The notes beneath the pieces were generated by a model that saw only the letters and a list, made by a program, of their open reading frames with translations, was not told where the DNA came from and did not search any database. A stretch of DNA of 64,000 nucleotides, from NCBI GenBank assembly GCA_023954475.1, contig JAMLHW010000001.1, positions 1-64,000 of the forward strand. Reading direction: 5' to 3'. The position numbers were made by a program, and so were the translations under genes. This document shows positions 25,125 to 33,451 of the stretch, piece after piece (the stretch's first letter is position 1; every line of letters starts with the position of its first letter). The stretch comes from Anaerolineae bacterium. GTDB lineage: Bacteria > Chloroflexota > Anaerolineae > Promineifilales > Promineifilaceae.

Positions 25125-26201
25125 TTACTCGACCGGTTCTAACGCAATATCGATCGTGTCATCCAAATGCTTGGTAGCAATCACATTGATCTTCTCGTCC
25201 GCTCCGAAGTGCTCACGTAACCATCTTTTACCCTTGGGGCCAAGCATCAGGCGAGCCTGATCATGTGGAGACAAACGCCATACGTTGCCTTCCGGGTCGG
25301 ATTGATTCTCGAAGAAAACGGTGACAGGACGCGTGGTCGTACGCGCGTTGACGGCAAAGAACGGCCACTCATTAGGCGTCATGTTGATAAATCCTTTGCG
25401 CAAATGCAATGGCTTGAGCGTCGCAATGTAGGAAAAACGCTCTTTTTGATCGGCTGCCACTGTATCGGCCGATTCGGCTTCAACTACGGCTGCTGTCACA
25501 ACACTCTTCTTTGGTTTCTTGGTCGGTTTCGGCATCACACGATCTGCCGGTTTGCTCAACGCAAACAACACCGTGCGCAACGAGTCCAGTTCTTTGACCA
25601 TCTCACTGACAACCTGTACGCCCATAGACGCTACAAATTCAGACGGATAGCTGCGCGACATATAAAAAGGAGCCAACCAGCGATCTTTCTCACCATTCAG
25701 ATACTCAGCCCGCATGACGACTTCATCCGTTTTTTCCTGAGTAAGTTCTCCGACCGGGCCTTTGAACACATCTTTGTAATGCGTAGCCGTCTGGTTCTCG
25801 GCATCATATTCCATTTGCTGGAATCGCACCGACCACTCCGGGTCGAGTCGAATGAGACCACGGTAAAACTGCGCTGTGTCCTGTGCCAGACGTTGAAAAC
25901 CTGACAGCAATACAGCTCGGTCAGTTAAATTCACATCGATACGAAACGCCATTGGGCGTGTATGAAAGGTGACATACAAATCGCTTTCCACAGATTCGTT
26001 ACGCGCCAAATAAGCGCACTGGCTCTCTTTATCGACGCCATAATGCGGAAAATAGCTTTGCATCTCTCGAGGAAAAGCCTGGTGTATTGCTTGAACAAAC
26101 AGTTGCAAATTCGTATATGCGTACTTGATAGCGGCTTCTTCGCCTGCCCAGCCAAACGCTGTAAACACAGGCATTGTTAAGCCATTAAATGTTGACTCCA
26201 T
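25125..26201 (-). CDS. Uncharacterised 358-residue protein
   Basis: I do not recognise the family. The ATG at 26201 has GAGG eight bases upstream; the frame also reaches a GTG at 26207. There is no signal peptide or membrane span. Residues 1-215 form a compact alpha/beta-looking region (for example ESDLYVTFHTRPMAFRIDVNLTDRAVLLSGF and YMSRSYPSEFVASMGVQVVSEMVKELDSLRTVLFALSKP). A Lys/Pro-rich and Ala/Val linker (KPTKKPKKSVVTAAVV) separates it from a C-terminal domain beginning FSYIATLKPLHLRKGFINMTPNEWPFF and ending in a charged strand pair. It is alone, with 0.54 kb of non-coding DNA upstream. A two-domain cytoplasmic protein of unknown role, perhaps binding nucleic acid through the basic linker (inference). 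Confidence 0.75.
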   Translation of the reverse strand: MESTFNGLTMPVFTAFGWAGEEAAIKYAYTNLQLFVQAIHQAFPREMQSYFPHYGVDKESQCAYLARNESVESDLYVTFHTRPMAFRIDVNLTDRAVLLSGFQRLAQDTAQFYRGLIRLDPEWSVRFQQMEYDAENQTATHYKDVFKGPVGELTQEKTDEVVMRAEYLNGEKDRWLAPFYMSRSYPSEFVASMGVQVVSEMVKELDSLRTVLFALSKPADRVMPKPTKKPKKSVVTAAVVEAESADTVAADQKERFSYIATLKPLHLRKGFINMTPNEWPFFAVNARTTTRPVTVFFENQSDPEGNVWRLSPHDQARLMLGPKGKRWLREHFGADEKINVIATKHLDDTIDIALEPVE

Positions 26202-26740
26202 CCTCACAACCTCATCGATTCATTAAATCTGTAAGCGTCTCTATAGCCACAAATGGTAAGAAACGCAGTTAAATAAGTTACAAAAATGTTTTACGGAAGT
26301 AGAGCAGTTACTGTCGGTTACTGACAACCTGGTAACAGAATGCTGCTTGGTTTCGGCCGAAAACAGGTCTGTTCTGATCTATTACAACTCACTTTCTGCA
26401 ATCGGACATCCGCACGACAAAGCAAACCATACACACCATTTTCATGGTTGATGACCGATGCATGGCAACCACTTTGACACACTCAAATATCATTGCCAAC
26501 GGATCGGGCGCTCCCGGTCATCCAAAACCAGGCAAAGAGAGGGCATTCTCCGGTACAGTCAGAAAACCGGGGTGCACGTTACCGGGGTCGTACATCTCTT
26601 ATGGTAGCGTTTCTGGAGTGAAATAGCAAGCATGAGGCGACTTTAGGCCACCTTCATTGTCAAAGACTTACCTGGTCTATTTGTGAAGAGAATAACTGCG
26701 TTTACCACTCTACTTATACGTGCCTTCTGACCAGCAACCG
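26202..26740. other. Intergenic region, no gene seen
   Basis: 539 bp between an unknown protein and thiolase. It holds one TCGGCCGA palindrome (26353). Loosely repeated GTTA motifs occur at 26268-26333 before the unknown gene. A GC-rich stretch at 26500-26600 has small hairpins (ATCGGG/CCCGGT) and a repeated ACCGGGG. A 60-codon open frame in it has no ribosome site and odd composition. A small RNA or leader is possible but not shown. Confidence 0.4.
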
Positions 26741-27985
26741 CTAGGTCGTCAACTCCACTGCCAGCGCGACGGCCTCACCACCACCCAGGCATAACGCGGC
26801 AATACCGCGCCGCAAACCACGCGCCTGTAATGCATAGAGTAGCGTCACCAAAATACGCGCACCGCTGGCACCAATCGGATGCCCCAGCGCAACAGCACCG
26901 CCGTTGACATTGACCTTGTCCCAACGCCATTCATAGCCTCGTCGTATGAGTTCGGTGCCGTTTGCCAATACTTGTGCGGCGAATGCCTCATTCAACTCGA
27001 TCAAATCCACGTCATCCAGTGTCCAGCCGATCCGGTCGAGCAAACGCGGTATCGCGCGAGCCGGCGCGGCAAAAATCCATTGCGGATCGACTGCCGCATG
27101 GGTATAGCCGACAATCCGCGCCAACGGTGTCAGCCGCTGCGCTGCAGCCGCTGCGCGACTCATTACCACCAGCGCCGCTGCGCCGTCGTTGAGTCCGGGC
27201 GCATTACCTGCTGTGACCACGCCATCGCGCTCAAAAGCCGGAGGCAGCTTGGCCAGTAATTCCAGACTCGTACCCAGTGTGTAGTCGCCATTGTCGTAAG
27301 TTGCACGAATGGATTCGTCACGGTCGACGATGGTGACAGCGCCTTTGCGATCCGGCACTTCTATGGGAACGATCTCGGCCGAAAATCGACCTTCTGCCGT
27401 TGCCGCCGCCGCTTTTTCATGACTGGCAAGCGCAAATTCATCCAACTCACTGCGCGACAACTCAAACTGCTTCGCAATGAACTCGGCGGCATTACCCATG
27501 CCCCAATCCTGAAATGCGCACCAAAGTCCATCGTGAAGCAGCGCATCTTTGACTTGGCTATCGCCGTAGCGCAAACCACCGCGCACTTTGGGCAATAAAT
27601 ACGGTGCGTTGCTCATACTCTCCATACCGCCGGCTACATAGACATCAGCTTCGCCGGCCATGATGCCGTTAGCTGCCAGCATGACCGCTTTGAGGCCTGA
27701 GCCACATACTTTGTTGACGGCAGACGCACCAACAGAATGCGGCAATCCGCCACGGATCGCGGCCTGGCGGGCAGGTGCTTGACCGGCTCCAGCAGCGACA
27801 ACATGGCCCATAATGACTTCATACACTGAATCCGGTGCAACGCCGGCTCGCTCAACGGCGGCACGGACAGCATGGGCACCCAGCATGGGGGCCTCGAGAC
27901 TACTCAATCCGCCCATAAATCGGCCGACAGGCGTGCGGGCGGCGCTGACAATGACAACTTCCTGCGAATTGTGGTTTGTACTCAT
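26741..27985 (-). CDS. Acetyl-CoA acetyltransferase (thiolase)
   Basis: Condenses or cleaves acetoacetyl-CoA. 414 residues with all thiolase signatures: VIVSAARTPVGRFMGGL, NKVCGSGLKAVMLAANGI with the acyl-accepting Cys94, GGMESMSNAPYLLP, NVNGGAVALGHPIGASGARI with the catalytic His, and LCLGGGEAVALAVE with the second catalytic Cys. The start overlaps the glycosyltransferase stop by four bases. That pairing has no obvious metabolic logic. It could feed polyhydroxybutyrate synthesis (a phasin-like gene is in the window) or fatty-acid or leucine breakdown; the sequence does not decide. Confidence 0.94.
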   Translation of the reverse strand: MSTNHNSQEVVIVSAARTPVGRFMGGLSSLEAPMLGAHAVRAAVERAGVAPDSVYEVIMGHVVAAGAGQAPARQAAIRGGLPHSVGASAVNKVCGSGLKAVMLAANGIMAGEADVYVAGGMESMSNAPYLLPKVRGGLRYGDSQVKDALLHDGLWCAFQDWGMGNAAEFIAKQFELSRSELDEFALASHEKAAAATAEGRFSAEIVPIEVPDRKGAVTIVDRDESIRATYDNGDYTLGTSLELLAKLPPAFERDGVVTAGNAPGLNDGAAALVVMSRAAAAAQRLTPLARIVGYTHAAVDPQWIFAAPARAIPRLLDRIGWTLDDVDLIELNEAFAAQVLANGTELIRRGYEWRWDKVNVNGGAVALGHPIGASGARILVTLLYALQARGLRRGIAALCLGGGEAVALAVELTT

Positions 27986-29061
27986 GGGGTTAAGTCCTGT
28001 TGTAGAAAATCGGGTTGTGTTTGGGGTGTCGTATCGTACGTTGACCGGTTTTCGTGTGTGCGTTTATCTACGAGATAACCGGTGATGTAGCCGTGGGCAA
28101 GAGCAAAGGCACGCAACAAGAGCAGCGGCGGCGCAATCACTGTTGCCGGGAAATCACGACCTATACTTTTGATCAGGAATGGGTAAGTACTGACCTCGAA
28201 GATGCCGAGCAAGGCAATGACAAACAAGCGAGCCGGACGCCAGAATAATGCCAGCGGCAGTATGGGTGTCAGCAGCAAAGCAAGGCCGAATTGTATTTTC
28301 AACGACAAGGGAGTCCGCGAATCGCTGTGGATACGCTCGGGATAACGGTGCAAAATGGTGACTTTGGATCGGCCGATACCGAATTTACGCCGGTAATATC
28401 CACGAAACGACGTCAAATGGTGATGGTAAACGAGCGCGTCGGGAACGAAAAGCAATTTATACCCCTGCGCAGCCAGCTTGAATGAAAAGTCCTGATCCTC
28501 AACAGGATCATGGCTCAATCGGCGATCAAAACCGCCATGCGCGTTAAACAGGTCACGCCGGTATGCTGCAGAATAGGTATCAATAAAAGCGATTTGCTGT
28601 TGTCGCCGCATCTCGTCGTATTTGTCTTCGAGTTCGAGTTGTGTAAATCGAGCAATTAGATTGGTCTGCCGCGAACGATAAGCACCTTTGACACCAACAA
28701 CTTCCGGATCGCGCTGGAATGGGGCTGTCATATGGGCGATCCAATCGGGAAATGGTTCGCAATCAGCGTCGGTGAACAGCAAAATTTCGGCCGAACTCAC
28801 TGCAGCGCCGGCGTTGCGCGCCACCGACCACCCTTGATTGACCGGCAAACGGACAACCCGCGCACCCATGCGCTGCGCAATTGTGTGGGTATCATCCGTA
28901 GAGCCGTCATCGACGACGATGATGTCATAGCTTTCGGCCGAAACTGTCTGATTGTGCAGCGCACACAAACAGGCAGGCAACGTTTCCGCCGCGTTGTATG
29001 CCGGAATGATTACGGAAGCGTATGGCGTCATCAAGTGTGGATGGTTGTTGGATGTCGTCAT
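27982..29061 (-). CDS. Family 2 glycosyltransferase, membrane-associated
   Basis: 359 residues from the ATG at 29061; ATG 29031 is also possible, and the frame reaches a TTG at 29103. The GT-A fold is clear: ASVIIPAYNAAETLPACLCAL, YDIIVVDDGSTDDT, GWSVARNAGA, LLFTDADCEP (DxD metal site) and DPVEDQDFSFKLAAQGYKLLFVPDALVYHHH. After residue 265 two or three hydrophobic segments (FGLALLLTPILPLALFW, FVIALLGIFEVSTYPFLI and ATVIAPPLLLLRAFALAHGYI) anchor it in the membrane, as in lipid-linked sugar transferases. It is followed, with a 4-bp overlap, by thiolase. Sugar and acceptor unknown. Confidence 0.88.
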   Translation of the reverse strand: MTTSNNHPHLMTPYASVIIPAYNAAETLPACLCALHNQTVSAESYDIIVVDDGSTDDTHTIAQRMGARVVRLPVNQGWSVARNAGAAVSSAEILLFTDADCEPFPDWIAHMTAPFQRDPEVVGVKGAYRSRQTNLIARFTQLELEDKYDEMRRQQQIAFIDTYSAAYRRDLFNAHGGFDRRLSHDPVEDQDFSFKLAAQGYKLLFVPDALVYHHHLTSFRGYYRRKFGIGRSKVTILHRYPERIHSDSRTPLSLKIQFGLALLLTPILPLALFWRPARLFVIALLGIFEVSTYPFLIKSIGRDFPATVIAPPLLLLRAFALAHGYITGYLVDKRTHENRSTYDTTPQTQPDFLQQDLTP

Positions 29062-29272
29062 GGATCGATGCCGATTGCGGTGAAAACAGCCGACTTTGGG
29101 CAAGAAAACTACGCCTTCATTATATCATAGTGGACACTGCGCCGGGTTCATGTCTTGCACTGTCATTCGCGCAAACAGATGATGCAGCAAGGTGCTGACG
29201 AAGTGTAAAAACAGAACGGGCGCGGCCATTTGACCGCGCCCGCTTGCAAAGGAGGTGCCGTAATACGTCGTA

Positions 29273-30355
29273 TTAGTCGGTCGATGGCGCCGACTCGGCA
29301 TCCGGCGGCATCGTGTTCAACACATCTTGCATCTTGTCAGGATCGGGCTGCACCATACGTGGATAGGGTTTTCGGCCGAATTTCGTCAGCGTCACAGCCC
29401 CAAGCCCAATTGCACCGACAACAACCGTCATAATCCCGGCGATCCATTCACCCACGGCAAACGTATTCAACGCAGCCATCACAACTGTCAGTACCACCGT
29501 ACCGAGTACAGTGCGCAGAACCAGCGATGTGTCAGGGCGTCTGAACAATTCCATCAATCTGTCACCAAGCAGTTTACCGACAGCGATCCAGCCGATCAAA
29601 ATAGCAGCTACAAAGCCAATAGCCAGCAAAAGCAGCAGAGGAATTCCTAACAGCCCGATACAAACAATAATCAACAACGCCGATACGATAGCCAACAGCA
29701 CCATCAATGCCGGAACAGCAATGACAGTCAAAATGCCAACTGTGCCACTGGCAACCGGCTTTTCGCGCGCTGCATCAGCAACACGTCGCAAATGGTCAGG
29801 TGCCAACACAGCCATCAACAAAGCCAGTACGCTAATGACCAAAACATTACCGAATGCAGTCAGGGCGCTGCCAATTGTCGACTGAGTCGATCTCTCACCC
29901 CTGCCAAGTTCAGGCACAGCAGGGATAACGGGAAAATCCGGTGTTGCAGGCTTATCAGGCACAGCGAGGGCCGGCAAACCACCTACCGAGACACAATTGA
30001 CTCCGATATCGCCAACGCCCGATTGTTCACCGCTGAGCAACACACAATCACCGGTGATCGCTGCGCCGCTTTCCAATGTCAGATCGCCTCGGAACAGAAC
30101 CAGATCGCCATTGATCGTTCCAGCAATTACAGCATCGCCGTTCAGCACAACGACATCGCCATTGACGGTCGCGCCGCGCTCTATTTCAAGATCGTCGTTG
30201 AAAACAGTTACGTCACCGTTGACAACCTCATTGGCCCCAACGGTACGCGTGTCGGCTGTACCGGCAAATGTCACGCCAACGGTCATGATCAGCAATAATA
30301 GTGCAAACAAAACGGCTGTAGTCTGTTTTCGTCTGGGTCTCATTGTTTTTGTCAA
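29273..30355 (-). CDS. Bactofilin-like polymer-forming membrane protein
   Basis: 360 residues. The TTG at 30355 is preferred because AAGGAGG lies six bases before it; the nearest ATG (30343) is too far from that site. After a signal/membrane helix (AVLFALLLLIMTVGVTFAG), residues 40-125 form a right-handed beta-helix of short repeats (VNGDVTVFNDDLEIERGATVNGDVVVLNG...INGDLVLFRGDLTLESGAAITGD), the bactofilin/polymer-forming pattern, here on the outer face. A Pro-rich linker and four hydrophobic spans follow (VLVISVLALLMAVLA, AVPALMVLLAIVSALLIIVCIGLLGIPLLLLLAIG, and others). It is the third gene of the sigma/anti-sigma operon and is probably part of the envelope response that this sigma factor controls. 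Confidence 0.8.
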   Translation of the reverse strand: MTKTMRPRRKQTTAVLFALLLLIMTVGVTFAGTADTRTVGANEVVNGDVTVFNDDLEIERGATVNGDVVVLNGDAVIAGTINGDLVLFRGDLTLESGAAITGDCVLLSGEQSGVGDIGVNCVSVGGLPALAVPDKPATPDFPVIPAVPELGRGERSTQSTIGSALTAFGNVLVISVLALLMAVLAPDHLRRVADAAREKPVASGTVGILTVIAVPALMVLLAIVSALLIIVCIGLLGIPLLLLLAIGFVAAILIGWIAVGKLLGDRLMELFRRPDTSLVLRTVLGTVVLTVVMAALNTFAVGEWIAGIMTVVVGAIGLGAVTLTKFGRKPYPRMVQPDPDKMQDVLNTMPPDAESAPSTD

Positions 30356-30370
30356 GTTGCTCCTCCTTGG

Positions 30371-30937
30371 TTAGCTGGTACGAGCCGGAACCGGCTGGGC
30401 AACTGCACGTGTCATGTAGCGATATACATTACGCCACATGGCGACAATGCCAATTAACAGGAACAGCCAACCCATGACAATCGGTTGCTTGCGGACGACA
30501 TCGGCTGCAACAACACCTACTGCACCGACAACGGCGACACCGGATTGCAGGGCAACGCCTATAGTCTGGTTTAATGCCTGGAAAATGGCAGTTTGTTGCA
30601 CCACGTCACCATAGGCCGTGAAAAACCACAAACCGGCCATGATCGGCAGCAAGCCGCCAATGAGCAGGGCAACATAAAACAGGCTGACAGCCCAGATATG
30701 TTGTCTCGACGGAGCCGGTAGCCGTTCCAGCGTACGCGCAGCAAAGCCCGGCGGCGGCGCAACCAGAGGTGTGCTACGGAATAATGTGTCGATTTGTTGC
30801 ATCGACGCCCATTCGCGGGCCAAATCGGGGAAATCGACGAGACTCGCCTGCAATTCGGCCGAATCAGTTTCAGCCAATTCCTCCCCGTCAAGCGCACTCA
30901 TCATGAGTGCGTATACACGTTCACGCTCCCGTTCCAT
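30371..30937 (-). CDS. Putative anti-sigma factor with membrane spans
   Basis: 188 residues. The N-terminal part (ERVYALMMSALDGEELAETDSAELQASLVDFPDLAREWASMQQIDTLFR) looks like the cytoplasmic anti-sigma domain of ECF systems but lacks the HxxxCxxC zinc motif. Three hydrophobic segments follow: AVSLFYVALLIGGLLPIMAGLWFF, GVALQSGVAVVGAVGVVAADVV and PIVMGWLFLLIGIVAMW. It starts 83 bp after the ECF sigma gene and ends 15 bp before the bactofilin-like gene. The role as membrane-held antagonist of the sigma factor is inferred mainly from position and architecture. Confidence 0.7.
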   Translation of the reverse strand: MERERERVYALMMSALDGEELAETDSAELQASLVDFPDLAREWASMQQIDTLFRSTPLVAPPPGFAARTLERLPAPSRQHIWAVSLFYVALLIGGLLPIMAGLWFFTAYGDVVQQTAIFQALNQTIGVALQSGVAVVGAVGVVAADVVRKQPIVMGWLFLLIGIVAMWRNVYRYMTRAVAQPVPARTS

Positions 30938-31020
30938 AATCTTCTCCCATCACAAATCTTGACTTAAATTTATCAATCAAAATAATATGTACTTAATAAC
31001 AATCAGCACAAACCAGTGGG

Positions 31021-31608
31021 TTATGCTTCCACGGCATTCTCTATCTCTGTGCTAATTCCCATATCAATGCCTGCTTGAGCCAACAGGCGACGTGCCCGAA
31101 ATAATCTGGACTTAATCGCGCTGACCGACGTCTGCATCACTTCCGCAATTTCCTCATAACTCATTTCATACCAATAACGCAACACAACAGCCTGGCGGTA
31201 ATCTTCCGGTAACTGCTGCAACAACGTCTGCACCATATCTGACAGTTCACCGTGTACAGTCTGTGCTTCCGGACTGTTCTCTCGATCCGACATCAGCGCA
31301 GGGTGCGCCGGCAACGGTTCGTCAATCGACAACAGAATTGCCCGCCTTTTGCGCAGTATATCAATGCAGTAATTAGAGGTAATCGACAACATCCACGTGC
31401 TGAACTTGTGCTGTGGATCATAGCTGTCAAGGCGCGTATAGGCGCGAATAAACGCTTCCTGCGCTGCTTCCTCTGCTTCACCTGCATGGTTTAACATGCG
31501 ATATGCCAGGTTGTAAACAGGGCCCTGATATGCTTCAATCAGCATCCCAAAGGCTGCCTGATCTCCCTGTCTGGCCTGATCGAGCCAGACTTGTTCATGC
31601 TCGTACAC
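31021..31608 (-). CDS. ECF-type RNA polymerase sigma factor
   Basis: 195 residues. A GTG start at 31608 is supported by AGGAG five bases upstream. Region 2 is FGMLIEAYQGPVYNLAYRMLNHAGEAEEAAQEAFIRAYTRLDSYDPQHKFSTWMLSITSNYCIDILRKRR. Region 4 is LLQQLPEDYRQAVVLRYWYEMSYEEIAEVMQTSVSAIKSRLFRARR, so both -10 and -35 recognition parts are complete. It heads an operon with a membrane anti-sigma protein and a bactofilin-like protein, pointing to an envelope-stress regulon. RpoE/SigW-like. Confidence 0.93.
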   Translation of the reverse strand: MYEHEQVWLDQARQGDQAAFGMLIEAYQGPVYNLAYRMLNHAGEAEEAAQEAFIRAYTRLDSYDPQHKFSTWMLSITSNYCIDILRKRRAILLSIDEPLPAHPALMSDRENSPEAQTVHGELSDMVQTLLQQLPEDYRQAVVLRYWYEMSYEEIAEVMQTSVSAIKSRLFRARRLLAQAGIDMGISTEIENAVEA

Positions 31609-31696
31609 TTTATTCTCCTGACTCTATCTGCATTACGCAGGTTGTACGGAAAAGTTGCGCAAGATTCGGTTCAGCAAAACAGCCAGGTCATCCGGC

Positions 31697-31734
31697 AAAA
31701 AAAGAAAACCAGGTTCCGCTGCCGAAACCTGGTT
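31697..31734 (-). terminator. Rho-independent terminator of icd
   Basis: On the minus strand a stem AACCAGGTT / AACCTGGTT with a TCGGCAGCGG loop region is followed by TTTTCTTTTTTT. It lies 32 bp past the icd stop. Confidence 0.88.
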
Positions 31735-31765
31735 CAAAAAAGCACTGCTCAGCGCGCAACGTGTG

Positions 31766-33007
31766 TTACATATTGGCTATGATGGCGTCAGCAAACCCGG
31801 AACAACTGAGTTTGGTCGCGCCTTCCATCTGGCGGTGCAAGTCATAGGTCACTGTTTTTGCCTGGATTGTTTTTTCCATTGCATCCACGACCAATTGTGC
31901 TGCTTCGGTCCAGCCCATGTAATCGAGCATCATGACGCCGCTGAGAATCAGGCTGCTGGGATTAACTTTATCCTGTCCGGCGTATTTCGGAGCTGTGCCG
32001 TGGGTCGCCTCAAACAGGGCAATGCCGTCGCCGATGTTGCCACCGGGCGCCATACCGAGACCGCCAACCTGCGCTGCTGCTGCGTCGCTCATATAGTCGC
32101 CGTTCAGGTTGAGCGTGGCGATTACATCGTAATCGGCCGTCCGCGTGATCAGTTGCTGAAGCATGTTGTCGGCGATCCGGTCTTTGATGACGATTTTACC
32201 CTCGGGCACGATGCCGTCATACTCGTCCCACAACTCATCTTCGGAAATGGTTTCGGCCGAAAATTCGTCCCGCGCCAATTCATAACCCCAATCCTTGAAA
32301 GCACCTTCCGTAAACTTCATGATATTGCCCTTGTGAACAAGGGTGACGCTGCTGCGATTGTGGTCGATAGCATATTGGATCGCCTGACGAACCAACCGTT
32401 TTGTACCGAATTCGCTCACCGGTTTGATTCCAATAGCTGATCCAGGGCGAACGTTTTTACCCAATGTGTTGTTGATGAAGTCGATGATGGCGTTAGCACC
32501 TTCCGATCCGGCAACCCATTCGACGCCAGAGTAAACATCCTCCGTGTTTTCGCGGTAGAGGACAATATCCATCTGATCAGGTCGCAACATGGGGCTGGGC
32601 GTACCCTTGATCCAGCGTACCGGCCGGACGCAAGCGTACAGGTCAAGCACCTGGCGCAATGTGACATTCAAGCTGCGAAAACCACCGCCAATTGGCGTGG
32701 TGAGTGGGCCTTTGATACCGACAACAAATTCGCGCATGGCGTCGAATGTCTCTGTCGGCATATAGTCTCCGTCGTACAGGCTCGCCGCTTTTTCGCCGGA
32801 ATAGATTTCCATCCATGCAATTTTGCGGGCGCCGCCGTATGCTTTTGCAACCGCTGCGTCCCAGACTTTGAGCGAGGCAGGTGTAATGTCAACGCCGATG
32901 CCGTCACCCTCAATGAACGCTACGATCGGATGATCGGGTACATGGAGTTTACCGTCAGTGAACGTGATTTTTTCGCCCTCGGGCACTTGAATTTTTGCGT
33001 AGGCCAT
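31766..33007 (-). CDS. icd: NADP-dependent isocitrate dehydrogenase
   Basis: TCA-cycle oxidation of isocitrate to 2-oxoglutarate. 413 residues with the type-I bacterial layout: [62 protein letters not shown] containing the substrate-site Ser and Arg residues, [18 protein letters not shown], and [51 protein letters not shown] precedes the ATG at 33007. It is a single gene with a strong terminator. A weak minus-strand TATAAT at 33147-33142 could be the promoter. Coenzyme call is from overall similarity to the Icd group, not proven by single residues. Confidence 0.95.
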   Translation of the reverse strand: MAYAKIQVPEGEKITFTDGKLHVPDHPIVAFIEGDGIGVDITPASLKVWDAAVAKAYGGARKIAWMEIYSGEKAASLYDGDYMPTETFDAMREFVVGIKGPLTTPIGGGFRSLNVTLRQVLDLYACVRPVRWIKGTPSPMLRPDQMDIVLYRENTEDVYSGVEWVAGSEGANAIIDFINNTLGKNVRPGSAIGIKPVSEFGTKRLVRQAIQYAIDHNRSSVTLVHKGNIMKFTEGAFKDWGYELARDEFSAETISEDELWDEYDGIVPEGKIVIKDRIADNMLQQLITRTADYDVIATLNLNGDYMSDAAAAQVGGLGMAPGGNIGDGIALFEATHGTAPKYAGQDKVNPSSLILSGVMMLDYMGWTEAAQLVVDAMEKTIQAKTVTYDLHRQMEGATKLSCSGFADAIIANM

Positions 33008-33451
33008 CAGTTATTCATCTCCTAAATTATGGTCGATCTTGTCGTCGCTATCCGACTTTGCCGGATTCGCTGTGTGTTTTTACATGCAGATTGCTTGTTC
33101 ATGGTCACATTGTGCTGCGACAATGCGCACAACAACACTTGATTATACCGCAAGCAGGGCGATGACCATAAGCATTCTATTAGTATTGCACTCGATTGAC
33201 CGTTGACCGACGCAGGGTGATTAAACTTAAACTGTGCTGATAAGTTCGGCCGATTGCGGTGGAGCCATGTTATAATTATGCTGTCTGATGCGTGTATTTA
33301 TCGGCCGAAACAAGCAATCATGATTGACCGTTCCGCCTATAGAGTTTGCGTTGGCAAGGCACAGCAGTTGCGTCGTGATAGCGATGCCATTCGCGCAGAT
33401 AATTTAGTAGAAGAAATCGTCTTGAACCTTGTTGGCGTGTTTTGATCATCG
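33008..33451. other. Divergent intergenic region, no certain gene
   Basis: 444 bp between icd and a lipoprotein gene, probably holding promoters for both. TATAAT occurs on the minus strand at 33147-33142 and on the plus strand at 33271-33276, neither with a good -35. Two TCGGCCGA palindromes (33246, 33301) lie 55 bp apart and flank the plus-strand TATAAT. A 41-codon open frame at 33320-33445 has no ribosome site and is doubtful. Confidence 0.4.

Noticed and set aside
26444-26626. A 60-codon frame in the 26 kb gap
   Set aside because: No ribosome site and composition unlike neighbours; the region looks structured rather than coding.
33254-33445. A 63-codon frame (41 codons from its ATG) just before the gluzincin lipoprotein
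   Set aside because: Starts at TTG, or at an ATG without a ribosome site; no domain or signal. Left as doubtful non-coding DNA.
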